NCBI GenBank assembly: GCA_020635875.1
Contig: JACJYY010000005.1
Coordinates: forward strand, 62,001 to 126,000
Source: Flavobacteriales bacterium
Lineage (GTDB): Bacteria > Bacteroidota > Bacteroidia > Flavobacteriales > Flavobacteriaceae
Direction of reading: 5' to 3'
DNA: 64,000 bases
The position numbers and the translations under genes were made by a program. The notes beneath the pieces are model-generated. The model searched no databases and was not told the origin of the DNA. It saw only the letters and a program-made list of their open reading frames with translations. Positions 35,295 to 43,803 of this stretch are shown here, piece after piece; the first letter of the stretch is position 1; every line of letters begins with the position of its first letter.

Positions 35295-35801
35295 ATGAAA
35301 ATCTCTTTACTTTTATTAAGCCTTTTAATTTTTGGATGCAACCCAAAACAAAAACCAAAGATTAATATTCCAGAAGAAAATTGGTCAAAAAGAGCAATTA
35401 ATATCAACCATAAGAACAATCTTATTAAAGGGAAATCATACCTCTCGGTATATTCTCAAATCTATAATTTCTCACAAAATCAAAAGTTCAATCTAACGGG
35501 GATGGTTAGTATGAGAAATGTGAGCGAAACCGATACTATATATCTCTTAAGAGCGGACTATTATAACACTGCAGGCACAAAAATTAGAACTTATTTTGAT
35601 TATCCTGTTTACGTTTTACCTATGGAAACTCTTGAAATTGTTATTTCTAAAAAGGACATTGAAGGAGGGACTGGTTCTAATTTTATCATTGAATGGAAGA
35701 CTCCCTTAAATTGTCCTGATCCTCTGTTTGAAGGAATAATGAATTCAATACAAGGGAGTCAGGGTGTTTCATTTACTACAAGTGCCAAAAGGCTAGAATA
35801 A
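35295..35801 (+). CDS. DUF3124 lipoprotein
   Basis: The 168-residue protein has a lipoprotein signal (LLLLSLLIFGC) and the DUF3124 fold: KGKSYLSVYSQIYNF, LTGMVSMRNVSETDTIYLLRA, YFDYPVYVLPMETLEIVI and GTGSNFIIEWKT. The family is periplasmic and of unknown function. It is divergent from the Rrf2 regulator and its promoter carries one of the two GGA-N8-TCC sites, so it may belong to the NO response. This link rests on position and motif only. Confidence 0.82.
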   Translation: MKISLLLLSLLIFGCNPKQKPKINIPEENWSKRAININHKNNLIKGKSYLSVYSQIYNFSQNQKFNLTGMVSMRNVSETDTIYLLRADYYNTAGTKIRTYFDYPVYVLPMETLEIVISKKDIEGGTGSNFIIEWKTPLNCPDPLFEGIMNSIQGSQGVSFTTSAKRLE

Positions 35802-35920
35802 AAGAGGTAAACAAATTAACACCAAGGGTAAAGGACACTTAATTATTTGACATAATTATTTAGTTTTCAGGTGTTACTAAAACGTAGCAATTACATTTCT
35901 TCTAAATCAAAAAAACATTA

Positions 35921-36356
35921 ATGCACATTCCCTTATTAAAAGACATACTAATATTACTGGGGTTTTCAGTAGTTATCGTTTATGTATTACAAAGACTAAA
36001 ATTACCATCAATAATAGGTTTTTTTGTTAACTGGAGTCATTATTGGTCCTTATGGCCTAAGCCTAATTGATGCTATAGCTGAAGTAGAAGTTTTGTCAGA
36101 AATAGGGATTGTTCTGTTGCTTTTTGTCATTGGAATGGAGATGTCCTTAAAACAATTGGTCTCGATTAAGAAAACAGTTTTTATCGGTGGATTTTCACAA
36201 GTAGGAATCGCTATCGGAGTAGCAACAATCGTTTATCAATTCATGGGAAATTTATGGAATGAATCCGTCTTTATAGGTTTCCTATTTTCTTTATCTAGTA
36301 CAGCAATTGTAGGCTTCCCTAAAAGTGAAGGCTTCCCCGTTTTTCATACAATTTAA
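35921..36356 (+). pseudogene. Broken CPA2 (KefB-type) cation:proton antiporter, N-terminal remnant
   Basis: Reading from the ATG at 35921 gives LLKDILILLGFSVVIVYVLQ RLKLPSIIGF and then shifts frame in a run of seven T at 36020-36026; with six T the frame continues as FLLTGVIIGPYGLSLIDA and on to LFSLSSTAIV. This is the N-terminal third of a monovalent cation:proton antiporter. After about 36310 similarity ends (GFPKSEGFPVFHTI, stop), so the remaining two thirds of the transport domain and any TrkA-N domain are gone. Both a frameshift and a truncation make it non-functional. The single-base shift alone could be a sequencing error; the truncation is real. Confidence 0.85.
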
Positions 36357-36493
36357 AAATCAATTAATAGAAAAACCTTTTAGAAAAAAACTACCAAAAT
36401 GTATGATTAACTTTCTTTGAAAAAGTAAAAAATCGTGTTATTCATTTACCGCACAATTTGAGCAGTTCACAATAATTTGTTTTAACAACTAGA

Positions 36494-36534
36494 AGAATCT
36501 CACTTCCTTTGGCTCACGATACTAAAGAGATTCT
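36494..36534 (+). other. Inverted repeat just before the TonB receptor start
   Basis: The arms AGAATCTC (36494-36501) and GAGATTCT (36527-36534) are perfectly complementary across a 25-base loop, and the right arm ends 4 bases before the ATG at 36539. In mRNA this hairpin would cover the ribosome entry zone; it could also be an operator. No T run follows, so it is not a terminator. Confidence 0.45.
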
Positions 36535-36538
36535 CAAA

Positions 36539-38911
36539 ATGAATATATTTTTTAAAACCTTTCTATTTACGACTTTATTATTTTCGTACAGTATTGTCAT
36601 CGCACAATCCTCTATTGAAGTTTCGGGAACATTAGTTGAAGATGAAACTGCCCAACCTGTTCCATATGCTACTGTTGTGATTAAGGACAAAACAACTCAT
36701 AAAAACATTACAGGAGTTATTTCTGAAAACAATGGAACATTTACTGTATTTGCGCCTAACAGTAATTTTATTGTAGAGATTAGTTTTATGGGGTTTGAAA
36801 CCAAAACCATTAACAATTTTTCATTTGATAAGGGTAAAGTGAATTTGGGAACTATAAATCTTTCTCCAGAAAGTCAAACTCTTGACGAAGTTGTGGTTAC
36901 TGGCGAAATTTCTAAAACTATTTTTAAACTTGATAAACGTGTTTTTAATGTTGGCAAAGACATTAGTAGTACAGGCGTAAGTGCATTAGAGGTTCTTAAC
37001 AATGTTCCGTCAGTAAATGTAAGTATAGAAGGAGATATAAGCCTCCGTGGAAGTTCAGGTGTACAGGTTCTTATTAATGGAAAACCATCTGTATTAGCAG
37101 ATCAGTCTAGTAACGCTTTAGGGACAATTACCGCAGATATGATTGAGAGTATTGAGGTAATTACAAATCCTTCTGCTAAATACGAAGCCTCGGGAACGGC
37201 AGGAATACTAAATATCATCCTAAAAAAGGAAGAAAAAAAAGGGTGGAATGGTTCCGTTTCGGCTAATACAGGAATCCCCGATAACCACAGTTTTGGCTTG
37301 AGCTTAAATCGAAGAACCGAACATTTTAATCTTTTTACCCAAATGGGAGCTGGCTACCGTTCTCTTCCTCAAGTGTCTAAAAATATCAACCGAAATTTAA
37401 CTACAAATGAATCCGTAATAAGCGAGGGTGAAGAGTTTAGAAACGAAACTTTTTTTAATCTTACACTGGGCACGGATTACCATATTAATGATTATAATGT
37501 ACTTACTCTTTCAGGAAATTTTGCTTATGAGGTCGAAAAACAACCGTCTCAGTATAGATTCGATTTTATTGACAATAGCAATTTAAGTTCAAGTTGGTTA
37601 AGAGAAGAAGCTACTGAAGCTCTTAATCCAAAATACCAGTATGAACTCAATTATAAAAAAGAGTTTAAAAAAAATGAGAATCATACGCTACAATTTAGTG
37701 CATTGGGACGTTTTTTTGGCAAAGAGCAAAAATCCCAATTTACAAGTACTACTATATCGGGTGCAAACACCGGTACTGACCAGCAAACAGAAACTGATTT
37801 CAAGCAAGCTGATTATACATTTAAAACTGATTATGTAAACCCTTTAACAGATATTTACACCCTTGAAACGGGGGCTCAATACGTAATTAATGATGTTGGA
37901 AATGACTTTGAAGTACGTGATTTAACAAGCGGAAGTTATATTGTAAATAACAACCTTACTAATAGTTTTGAGTGGAATCAAAACGTTTTTGGAGCTTATG
38001 TTACTGGAGCTTATGAAAAAGATAAATTTGGTCTAAAAATAGGTTTTAGAGCTGAACAAACTAACGTAAACACTGTACTAGCTAATACTAACCAACGTAA
38101 TAATCAAAATTACACCAACTTATTTCCCTCATTACATACATCTTACAAATTAAGTGAAACTTTTTCACTCCAAGCAGGTTATTCTAAACGTGTTTTTAGA
38201 CCTCGGTTATGGGATTTAAATCCTTTCTTTAATATTAGAAATAACTTTAATATACGAGTTGGTAACCCAGATTTACAACCTGAATTTACCGATTCGTATG
38301 AACTAACAAGTATCTATAAAATTGGTAAAGCTTCTTTAAGTTCTAGTTTGTATCACAGATATACAACAGATGTTGTAGAACGTGTCTCCACATTTGATGA
38401 TAATATTACCTATTCAAAACCTGAAAATATTGGCACAACTGCGGCTATCGGTTTTGAAACTAACGGGAAATACAGTCCTAATAAATGGCTAACCATTACA
38501 GGAGATTTTAATTTCAATTATTTTGATAGAGTAGGTACTTTTGAAAGCCAAGTTTTTGATTTTACTGGACATCAATGGTCATCTCGATTAGGTTCAAAAA
38601 TAGGGTTACCGGCAGATTTCGATTTAGAGTTAACAGGTAACTACCAATCAAGTTTTGAAACCGTACAAGGCAACCAATCAGGTTATGCGTTTTTAGATTT
38701 AGGTGTTAGAAAAAAATTTTTAAAAGGGAAAGCTATTATCAACCTGGGAATTAGAGATTTATTTGAAACTAGAATTCAAGAGCGATTTGTAAATCAACCG
38801 ACTTTTGAATCTTACAACTTTGGTCAACGTGGGCGGTTTATCACGTTTGGAGTTAGTTATGGTTTTGGTAAAGGAGAAGCAATGACTTATTCTGGAGGAA
38901 GAAGGCGATAA
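36539..38911 (+). CDS. TonB-dependent receptor-like outer-membrane protein (OMP_b-brl_3 type)
   Basis: The ATG at 36539 gives a clean signal peptide (TFLFTTLLFSYSIVIAQ), so it is chosen over one at 36509. The 790-residue protein has a carboxypeptidase-regulatory-like domain (SGTLVEDETAQPVPYATVVI), a plug domain (LDEVVVTGEISKTIFKLDKR, VQVLINGKPSVL, IESIEVITNPSAKYEASGTA) and a large beta barrel ending in TFGVSYGFGKGEA plus an Arg-rich tail. This is the family of outer-membrane beta-barrel proteins common in Bacteroidota; the cargo is unknown. It stands alone, with no SusD partner, between two gene remnants, in the stretch bounded by the 50-bp repeats. Confidence 0.9.
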   Translation: MNIFFKTFLFTTLLFSYSIVIAQSSIEVSGTLVEDETAQPVPYATVVIKDKTTHKNITGVISENNGTFTVFAPNSNFIVEISFMGFETKTINNFSFDKGKVNLGTINLSPESQTLDEVVVTGEISKTIFKLDKRVFNVGKDISSTGVSALEVLNNVPSVNVSIEGDISLRGSSGVQVLINGKPSVLADQSSNALGTITADMIESIEVITNPSAKYEASGTAGILNIILKKEEKKGWNGSVSANTGIPDNHSFGLSLNRRTEHFNLFTQMGAGYRSLPQVSKNINRNLTTNESVISEGEEFRNETFFNLTLGTDYHINDYNVLTLSGNFAYEVEKQPSQYRFDFIDNSNLSSSWLREEATEALNPKYQYELNYKKEFKKNENHTLQFSALGRFFGKEQKSQFTSTTISGANTGTDQQTETDFKQADYTFKTDYVNPLTDIYTLETGAQYVINDVGNDFEVRDLTSGSYIVNNNLTNSFEWNQNVFGAYVTGAYEKDKFGLKIGFRAEQTNVNTVLANTNQRNNQNYTNLFPSLHTSYKLSETFSLQAGYSKRVFRPRLWDLNPFFNIRNNFNIRVGNPDLQPEFTDSYELTSIYKIGKASLSSSLYHRYTTDVVERVSTFDDNITYSKPENIGTTAAIGFETNGKYSPNKWLTITGDFNFNYFDRVGTFESQVFDFTGHQWSSRLGSKIGLPADFDLELTGNYQSSFETVQGNQSGYAFLDLGVRKKFLKGKAIINLGIRDLFETRIQERFVNQPTFESYNFGQRGRFITFGVSYGFGKGEAMTYSGGRRR

Positions 38912-39033
38912 AATGTGTAAAAGATATTTTTCAAGCAACCCTCTCCTAAATAATTTGTAGGAACAATTATTAATAAGTCTAAGTACAACATGTATATTTA
39001 AAATAGTCTTGCATGAAAAAACACAAACAACTA

Positions 39034-39083
39034 AGCCTTAATTCCATATTCACATGATTTTGAAAACATCCTAGTAAATTTTG
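39034..39083. repeat. Second copy of the 50-bp Rrf2 5'-end repeat (gene remnant)
   Basis: Identical to 35104-35153. On the minus strand it encodes MFSKSCEYGIKA and then a TAG, so it is a dead fragment of the Rrf2 gene. Downstream of the match only short similarity remains (AAACATA). It lies 3930 bp from the source copy, in a 209-bp gap that holds no gene. Confidence 0.93.
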
Positions 39084-39120
39084 GCAAAAACATAGATTTA
39101 AAAAAAAGAGACTATTGTTC

Positions 39121-39714
39121 TTATTTTTTTCTGATTCTTTCCATTATTTTCCTACTCAAAAAGGTAGGCTTTATAGGATATTTTCTATATGGTGTAATAT
39201 TGTTAAATAACAGAGCCACCACCAATAAAGTAAAAGCTCCTGTCAACACTGGATTCAGTACGTACAAGTAGCCTAAGTCCTTGATTTTATCTGAACCTAT
39301 TACAGCTATTAAAGCCGTAGCCCCTCCAGGCGGATGCATAGTTTTAGTTAATTGCATAGTAACTATAGACAAAGAAACGGCTAGAGGGGCAGACAACTCC
39401 ATATAATCAGGGATAAGCATTTGGATACTAACCCCTATAATAGCTGAAATGAAATGTCCTCCGATAAGATTACGAGGTTGTGCTAATGGACTCTGGATTT
39501 CGCCATAGATTAATACTGATGATGCCCCAAATGAACCAATTAAGAATAAACCATCCATTCCTTCTATCCAATGCCTTTGGGATAAAGCGATCAGACTTAT
39601 CCCTATGAATGACCCCACAAAAGACCAAAAGTGTTCTTTGTAATCAACTAATGTTTCTTTATATATTATGTATTTAGAAACTCTAATCGTTCTTTTAACC
39701 TTCTGTTTCAGCAT
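39121..39714 (-). CDS. HPP-family membrane protein
   Basis: The 197-residue protein has four to five membrane helices and the family motif MHPPGGATALIAVIG, with GSFGASSVLIYGEIQSPLAQ RNLIGGHF before it. Related HPP proteins from cyanobacteria and chloroplasts have been reported to move nitrite across membranes; most bacterial members are uncharacterised. Next to a denitrification region, nitrite movement is an attractive idea but unproven. It is divergent from the LysR gene at 39840, its likely regulator; the 125 bp between them hold both promoters. Confidence 0.88.
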   Translation of the reverse strand: MLKQKVKRTIRVSKYIIYKETLVDYKEHFWSFVGSFIGISLIALSQRHWIEGMDGLFLIGSFGASSVLIYGEIQSPLAQPRNLIGGHFISAIIGVSIQMLIPDYMELSAPLAVSLSIVTMQLTKTMHPPGGATALIAVIGSDKIKDLGYLYVLNPVLTGAFTLLVVALLFNNITPYRKYPIKPTFLSRKIMERIRKK

Positions 39715-39839
39715 TTCCTCTTTTTTGCAACAAAAATGGAAACCTCTTTTATCTTAACGTTATTTGATGTATGATTTATTTTAAATGCTAATTGAAAATT
39801 ATTAACAGACAAGAGTAGACAATATTGTAATTTTGACAC

Positions 39840-40730
39840 ATGGAAATAAAATACTTTAAACTGGTTAAAACTATTGTTGAGGAGGGCAGTCTTGCTAATT
39901 CGTCTGAAAAATTATTCTTGACTCAATCTGCTTTGAGTCATCAATTAAAAGAATTAGAACTACTCTTAGGTTTTAAAGTCTTTAACCGAAAAAGAAATAA
40001 ATGGCAATTGACCGAAGAGGGTGAAGAGTTTTATAAATTAGGTAATCAAGTTTTGCAAAACATTGAAGTTGGTATTTCTAAAATTAATCAAATACAGCAG
40101 GGGACATCAGGTACTATACGAGTCAGTTGTGAATGCTACTCATTCTATCATGGTTTTTCCAAATTCATACAACAAATGGGAATTTTATATCCCGAAATTC
40201 AAATAGACCTAATCCTTGAGGCAACGCATCACCCTATCCCTAAAATACTATCTCACGAAATTGACATTGCTATTGTCACACAAAAACCTATAGATTCAAC
40301 CTTAACAAGTATCCCATTTTTTGAAGACGAAATTATTGCTCTTGTCCATAAAGAGAATAACTTGAATCAAATAGGAACGATTACTGCCAAAGACTTAGCG
40401 AAGGAACACCTGCTAATTCATTCTTTTCCTCTAGAAACCGTCTCCGTATACGAGCAATATCTCAAGTTAGAAAAACTACAACCTAGAAAAACAACAGCAA
40501 TACCGTTGACACAAGTTGCTTTAGAAATGGTTAATGCCAATATGGGAATAATGTGTGTTCCTTTGTGGACATTAAAATCATTTAATCTTCCCGAAAATTT
40601 AATTGTTAAAAAAATTGATAAAAACGGTGTTAAAAGGAATCATTATTTAGTTTTACGAAAAGTAGATTCACAACAAAAACACTTTTCTAATTTTATAGAA
40701 AGTTTTAAGGAATTTTTTAAGATTAAATAA
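39840..40730 (+). CDS. LysR-family transcriptional regulator
   Basis: The 296-residue protein has the LysR winged helix (YFKLVKTIVEEGSLANSSEK, TQSALSHQLKELELLLGFKV, KWQLTEEGEEFYKLG) and a periplasmic-binding-like effector domain (GTIRVSCECYSFYHGFSKF, HEIDIAIVTQKP, GIMCVPLWTLKSF). It resembles MetR/CysB-like members but the effector is unknown. It is divergent from the HPP gene, the usual layout of a LysR regulator with its target. Confidence 0.93.
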   Translation: MEIKYFKLVKTIVEEGSLANSSEKLFLTQSALSHQLKELELLLGFKVFNRKRNKWQLTEEGEEFYKLGNQVLQNIEVGISKINQIQQGTSGTIRVSCECYSFYHGFSKFIQQMGILYPEIQIDLILEATHHPIPKILSHEIDIAIVTQKPIDSTLTSIPFFEDEIIALVHKENNLNQIGTITAKDLAKEHLLIHSFPLETVSVYEQYLKLEKLQPRKTTAIPLTQVALEMVNANMGIMCVPLWTLKSFNLPENLIVKKIDKNGVKRNHYLVLRKVDSQQKHFSNFIESFKEFFKIK

Positions 40731-40790
40731 CAATTTGATGAAGTACCTCATCTCAATACTTCTTCTATTTCAAATCGGTTTCTCACATAC

Positions 40791-41078
40791 CTAATCCCAA
40801 GTACCAACAACCTCCTGTTCCTCTCTTTTATCGAGTTTATTTATCTGGACTGATTTAAGCAGCTGTTTCACTTCTTCATCGGTAAGTGTAGCCCCTTCAA
40901 TTCTTGTAGAAGAACCAATACTCTGTATGGTCGCAATGTTGCGCAACTCTTTTAAATACCGTTTCCCTTTGTGTTCGACTAAATCCCATCCTCCTTTATA
41001 AGAATCTATAGCACTTAATTTTTGTATTATTTCCTGAAAAATAATCGGCTGAAACGCTATTTTATCAGATATATCCAT
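40791..41078 (-). pseudogene. Truncated Fic-family protein (N-terminal part only)
   Basis: From MDISDKIAFQPIIFQEIIQK the frame gives the N-terminal Fic domain with the inhibitory-helix motif SSTRIEGA (S-x3-E-G) and TLTDEEVKQLL, and ends at QEVVGTWD with a stop. The catalytic Fic core (HPFxxGNGR) is missing, so the gene is a remnant. An ATG seven codons further upstream (41099) is less likely because that stretch is part of a 14-bp repeat. Full proteins of this type are about 360 residues. Confidence 0.8.
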
Positions 41079-41088
41079 TTTGTATCCG

Positions 41089-41142
41089 TTTTTATCCAAT
41101 TACAAACATAATAGATCTAAATACCCAATTTTTATCCAATTA
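41089..41142. repeat. Two identical 14-mers 40 bp apart upstream of the Fic remnant
   Basis: TTTTTATCCAATTA occurs at 41089-41102 and 41129-41142, with extra TATCC units at 41083 and 41143. The 40-bp spacing would place both on one DNA face. It may be the old operator of the Fic gene; no function is known. Confidence 0.6.
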
Positions 41143-41170
41143 TATCCAAAATCACATTAGGAATTTGGGC

Positions 41171-41329
41171 ATAATAGATTCAGAAGCCGTAGTCAAGTAT
41201 ATATCCGATGAGGTATTGGTTATGAACAAAGGAAAAATCGAAGAAATCAACGATGCTGACGAAATCTACAGCAACCCACGGAAGGAATACACTAAACGAT
41301 TGATTGATGCGATTCCTGGGGAGTTATAG
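41171..41329 (+). pseudogene. C-terminal fragment of an ABC transporter ATPase
   Basis: The frame ending at the TAG 41327-41329 encodes DSEAVVKYISDEVLVMNKG and KIEEINDADEIYSNPRKEYT, the end of an oligopeptide-type ABC ATPase (normally HDLAVVRYISDRV..). Only the last 50 or so residues remain; Walker A and B are gone. It lies head-on between the Fic remnant and the BspA-like gene. Confidence 0.82.
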
Positions 41330-41332
41330 TCC

Positions 41333-42435
41333 TTATTCTTTCACCACTTTAATAGACTGTACATCTTTATCTGATTCTAAAATCAAGATGTAATTTCCAC
41401 TGCTCAAAGTAGATAAATCAACAGTATTGTTTTGTACTTGTTGTGTATTCACAAGACGTCCTGTTGTATCAAATACCTCAGCATTTTTATAATCCCCTGA
41501 TGAGAGTGTTAAGATATCTTGAACCGGGTTTGGTGAAAATGAAATTTCGTTCTTTGAAAAGACATAATCTCCAGTAGAAAGTGGAACTGGACATGTTCCC
41601 CATTTTGGGTGATTTTTCACACTCAGGGAACTATCATCTGAAAAAGACCTCGGTATGGATTCTATTTGAGAAACGCACCAATTACTTAAGTCTTGATTAA
41701 ACACTGTTGCTCCAAAAAATGTTGATGTCATATATTTTACATTGCTCACGTTCCATCTAGAAATATCCTGATTAAAGACGCTCGCATGTTCAAACATTCC
41801 ACTCATATGTGTCACATTTTGCACATCCCAATTACTTAAGTTTTGGTTAAATTCTTTAGCAAATCCAAACATACCAGTCATCAATCTTACATTACCAACT
41901 TTCCATCCACCAATATCTTGATCAAAAATTGATGCCCCACTAAACATTCCATACATACTCTCAACATTGCTTACATCCCAATTGCCTATATCTTGGTTAA
42001 ATGATTCTGCCTTCATAAACATACTTGACATATCCTTAACACTACTTACTTCCCAATTGCTAATATCTTGATTAAACAATACAGCATTAAAAAACATCGA
42101 TGTCATATTTGTGACACTACTCACATCCCATGAGGAAATATCCCATTAAACCCTTTCTTTCCGTCAAATAGATACGACATATCGGTAATACCACTTGTAC
42201 ATGTTGTACTTGCATTACCTGGTTCAATCTGTTTCTTAGTTCTCTTTGTATAAGTAATCCCATTTACAACTCCCGATTCACCAATGGCAGCATTTGGACA
42301 CATACAGGTCACGCCATTTTCGTGTAAATAAAATTTGGGGGTTTCTTGAGCTGAAACGTCTAAAACTAGTAGTATCAAAAAAGTGAAATAAATTTTCTTC
42401 ACAGCTAATAGATTAAAGATAATATTCGAAAGCAC
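41333..42435 (-). pseudogene. BspA-like (DUF285) surface protein with type IX tail, frameshifted
   Basis: Two minus-strand frames form one gene. The upstream part has a signal peptide (KKIYFTFLILLVLDVSAQ; GTG at 42402 is a possible start) and ends GFNGIFPHGM. The downstream part has at least six repeats of the type MSGMFEHASVFNQDISRWNV and a C-terminal sorting domain (SFSPNPVQDILTLSSG, GNYILILESDKDVQSIKVVK). Adding one G in the GGG at 42144-42142 (minus strand) joins them as FNGDISSWDVSSVTNM, exactly continuing the repeat pattern. DUF285 proteins are surface-exposed. The frameshift may be a true mutation or a base-call error. Confidence 0.85.
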
Positions 42436-42469
42436 TAAAGATACGTCATCTAGTACGTTTAATCTAACG

Positions 42470-42646
42470 TTAAATCAGATACTTCCACAATATTCTAATC
42501 CCAGCCACAGCAACCACCACTACGGTAAATCGACGTATCGCTTTAGGAGACAAAAATTGAAGATTCAGTCGTACTCCTATTTGTCCTCCTATCAAAACTA
42601 CAGGTAATACAAGCAATAAAAAGTTCCAATTAAGTGTAAAATTGAC
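42470..42646 (-). pseudogene. C-terminal fragment of a TauE/SafE permease
   Basis: Minus-strand translation ending at TAA (42472-42470) gives VNFTLNWNFLLLVLPVVLIG GQIGVRLNLQFLSPKAIRRF and TVVVVAVAGIRILWKYLI, the last two membrane helices of a TauE/SafE (sulfite exporter-like) permease. An in-frame TGA lies just upstream at 42649-42647, and no further homology is seen. The fragment is the only content I can identify in the 280 bp between the BspA-like gene and the DUF4056 gene. Confidence 0.78.
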
Positions 42647-42716
42647 TCAATGAATGTCTCTGTTGCTGCCGCTATACTTTTGTTTGATGCGAAAAGTCAG
42701 CGGGGGTTTGAGTAGT

Positions 42717-43790
42717 TTACTCCCCCAAAATCCCTTTTTCCAGCACTCGTAGTTCTTTGGTGATATGATCTAACAACATCGCGTAATCATTTTGGTTGAT
42801 CAAGCTGCTTGTTCGATTAGGGAAGATTTCCTCTACAGGGAAACGGTAATTTAAGTCTATGGTAAATTCGTAATAGTTGGTCAAAGATTTACCTTTGCTA
42901 TCCTGTAATGGTACATTCAAGGTAATGGGTGGGTCATTCGGATTAATTGAATCAGGCAGCACCCAAGGCTTGCTAAAACGCAACACATCAGGATCTCTCT
43001 TTTTCATGGTACGGGTACTTGGTAGTCTCTTTTTTGTGGTGTACCACTTATTAACTACTTTATCGTAGGCCTGATAAGACTCTTCTTTGGATTGCGCCAC
43101 GCCTAAACTATCCATCGCTGTTAAAATCTGTTCTGTTACGGCTTCATTAAATAGTTTGTCAGATGTAAGGCTTTTCATACCAATATGAATGCCCAATAAA
43201 TTGGAATACACATCCTCTATGGAAAAACTCGAAAATTTTTCGGATAAACCTGGTACTGCTGATGCTCCATACCAAGTCGATATCTCGTGCCATAAGGAAA
43301 AATCATAGGTTATTTTACCCGCCAATAACCGAGCATCTTCTGGACTAAAATCTTCTGGAACCCTCAAATATAGTTTCTTGCTTCCGCCTTCATTGCGCAA
43401 CGGCATGATAAACTCCCCTTTTCCTCTTTGTGATAAAATCAACTCATAAAGATACCTTGTCCAATCGATTTGATCACGCATATGCCCTATATCTATAAAA
43501 CCGCCTTTGTGCGTGTACAAAGTCCCCACAACTTCTTTTTTACCTCCCATGTATTGGTGCTCCCCTAACTCCGTTACATCAATGACTTGGTCCAAGGTTA
43601 AGAAAGGTATACCCCAGAATTTGTAATCATAACCAAAAACACAACAGGCTCTAATGATTCTTTTTGGGGTTTTGGAGAGGTCTACCTCTGAGTCTTGCTT
43701 GTCCTGAGCTTTGGCGCTAAGCGAAAAAACCAACAAGACAGCTAAAAACCAATGGCATCTGTTAGATGGGATAAAAAAACTGCACTTCAT
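42717..43790 (-). CDS. DUF4056 protein, last gene of the carotenoid operon
   Basis: The 357-residue protein has a signal peptide (FLAVLLVFSLSAKAQ) and the DUF4056 signature: RACCVFGYDYKFWGIPFLTL, GFIDIGHMRDQIDWTRYLYE, and LWHEISTWYGAS, where the His-Glu could be a metal or catalytic site as in HExxx-type helices. The family is periplasmic and uncharacterised. It follows the TPR gene by 13 bp in a run of six co-directional genes, so it probably shares their promoter. Confidence 0.8.
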   Translation of the reverse strand: MKCSFFIPSNRCHWFLAVLLVFSLSAKAQDKQDSEVDLSKTPKRIIRACCVFGYDYKFWGIPFLTLDQVIDVTELGEHQYMGGKKEVVGTLYTHKGGFIDIGHMRDQIDWTRYLYELILSQRGKGEFIMPLRNEGGSKKLYLRVPEDFSPEDARLLAGKITYDFSLWHEISTWYGASAVPGLSEKFSSFSIEDVYSNLLGIHIGMKSLTSDKLFNEAVTEQILTAMDSLGVAQSKEESYQAYDKVVNKWYTTKKRLPSTRTMKKRDPDVLRFSKPWVLPDSINPNDPPITLNVPLQDSKGKSLTNYYEFTIDLNYRFPVEEIFPNRTSSLINQNDYAMLLDHITKELRVLEKGILGE

Positions 43791-43803
43791 GAAAAAAACC
43801 AGT

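Noticed and set aside
35840..35865. TTTGACATAATTATTTAG as a sixth FNR-type site
   Set aside because: Only one half-site matches and there is no -7 box at the usual 33-34 bp.
42690..42735. GGGGG...CCCCC inverted repeat at the DUF4056 stop codon as a terminator
   Set aside because: The stem is interrupted and no T run follows on the minus strand; too weak to list.
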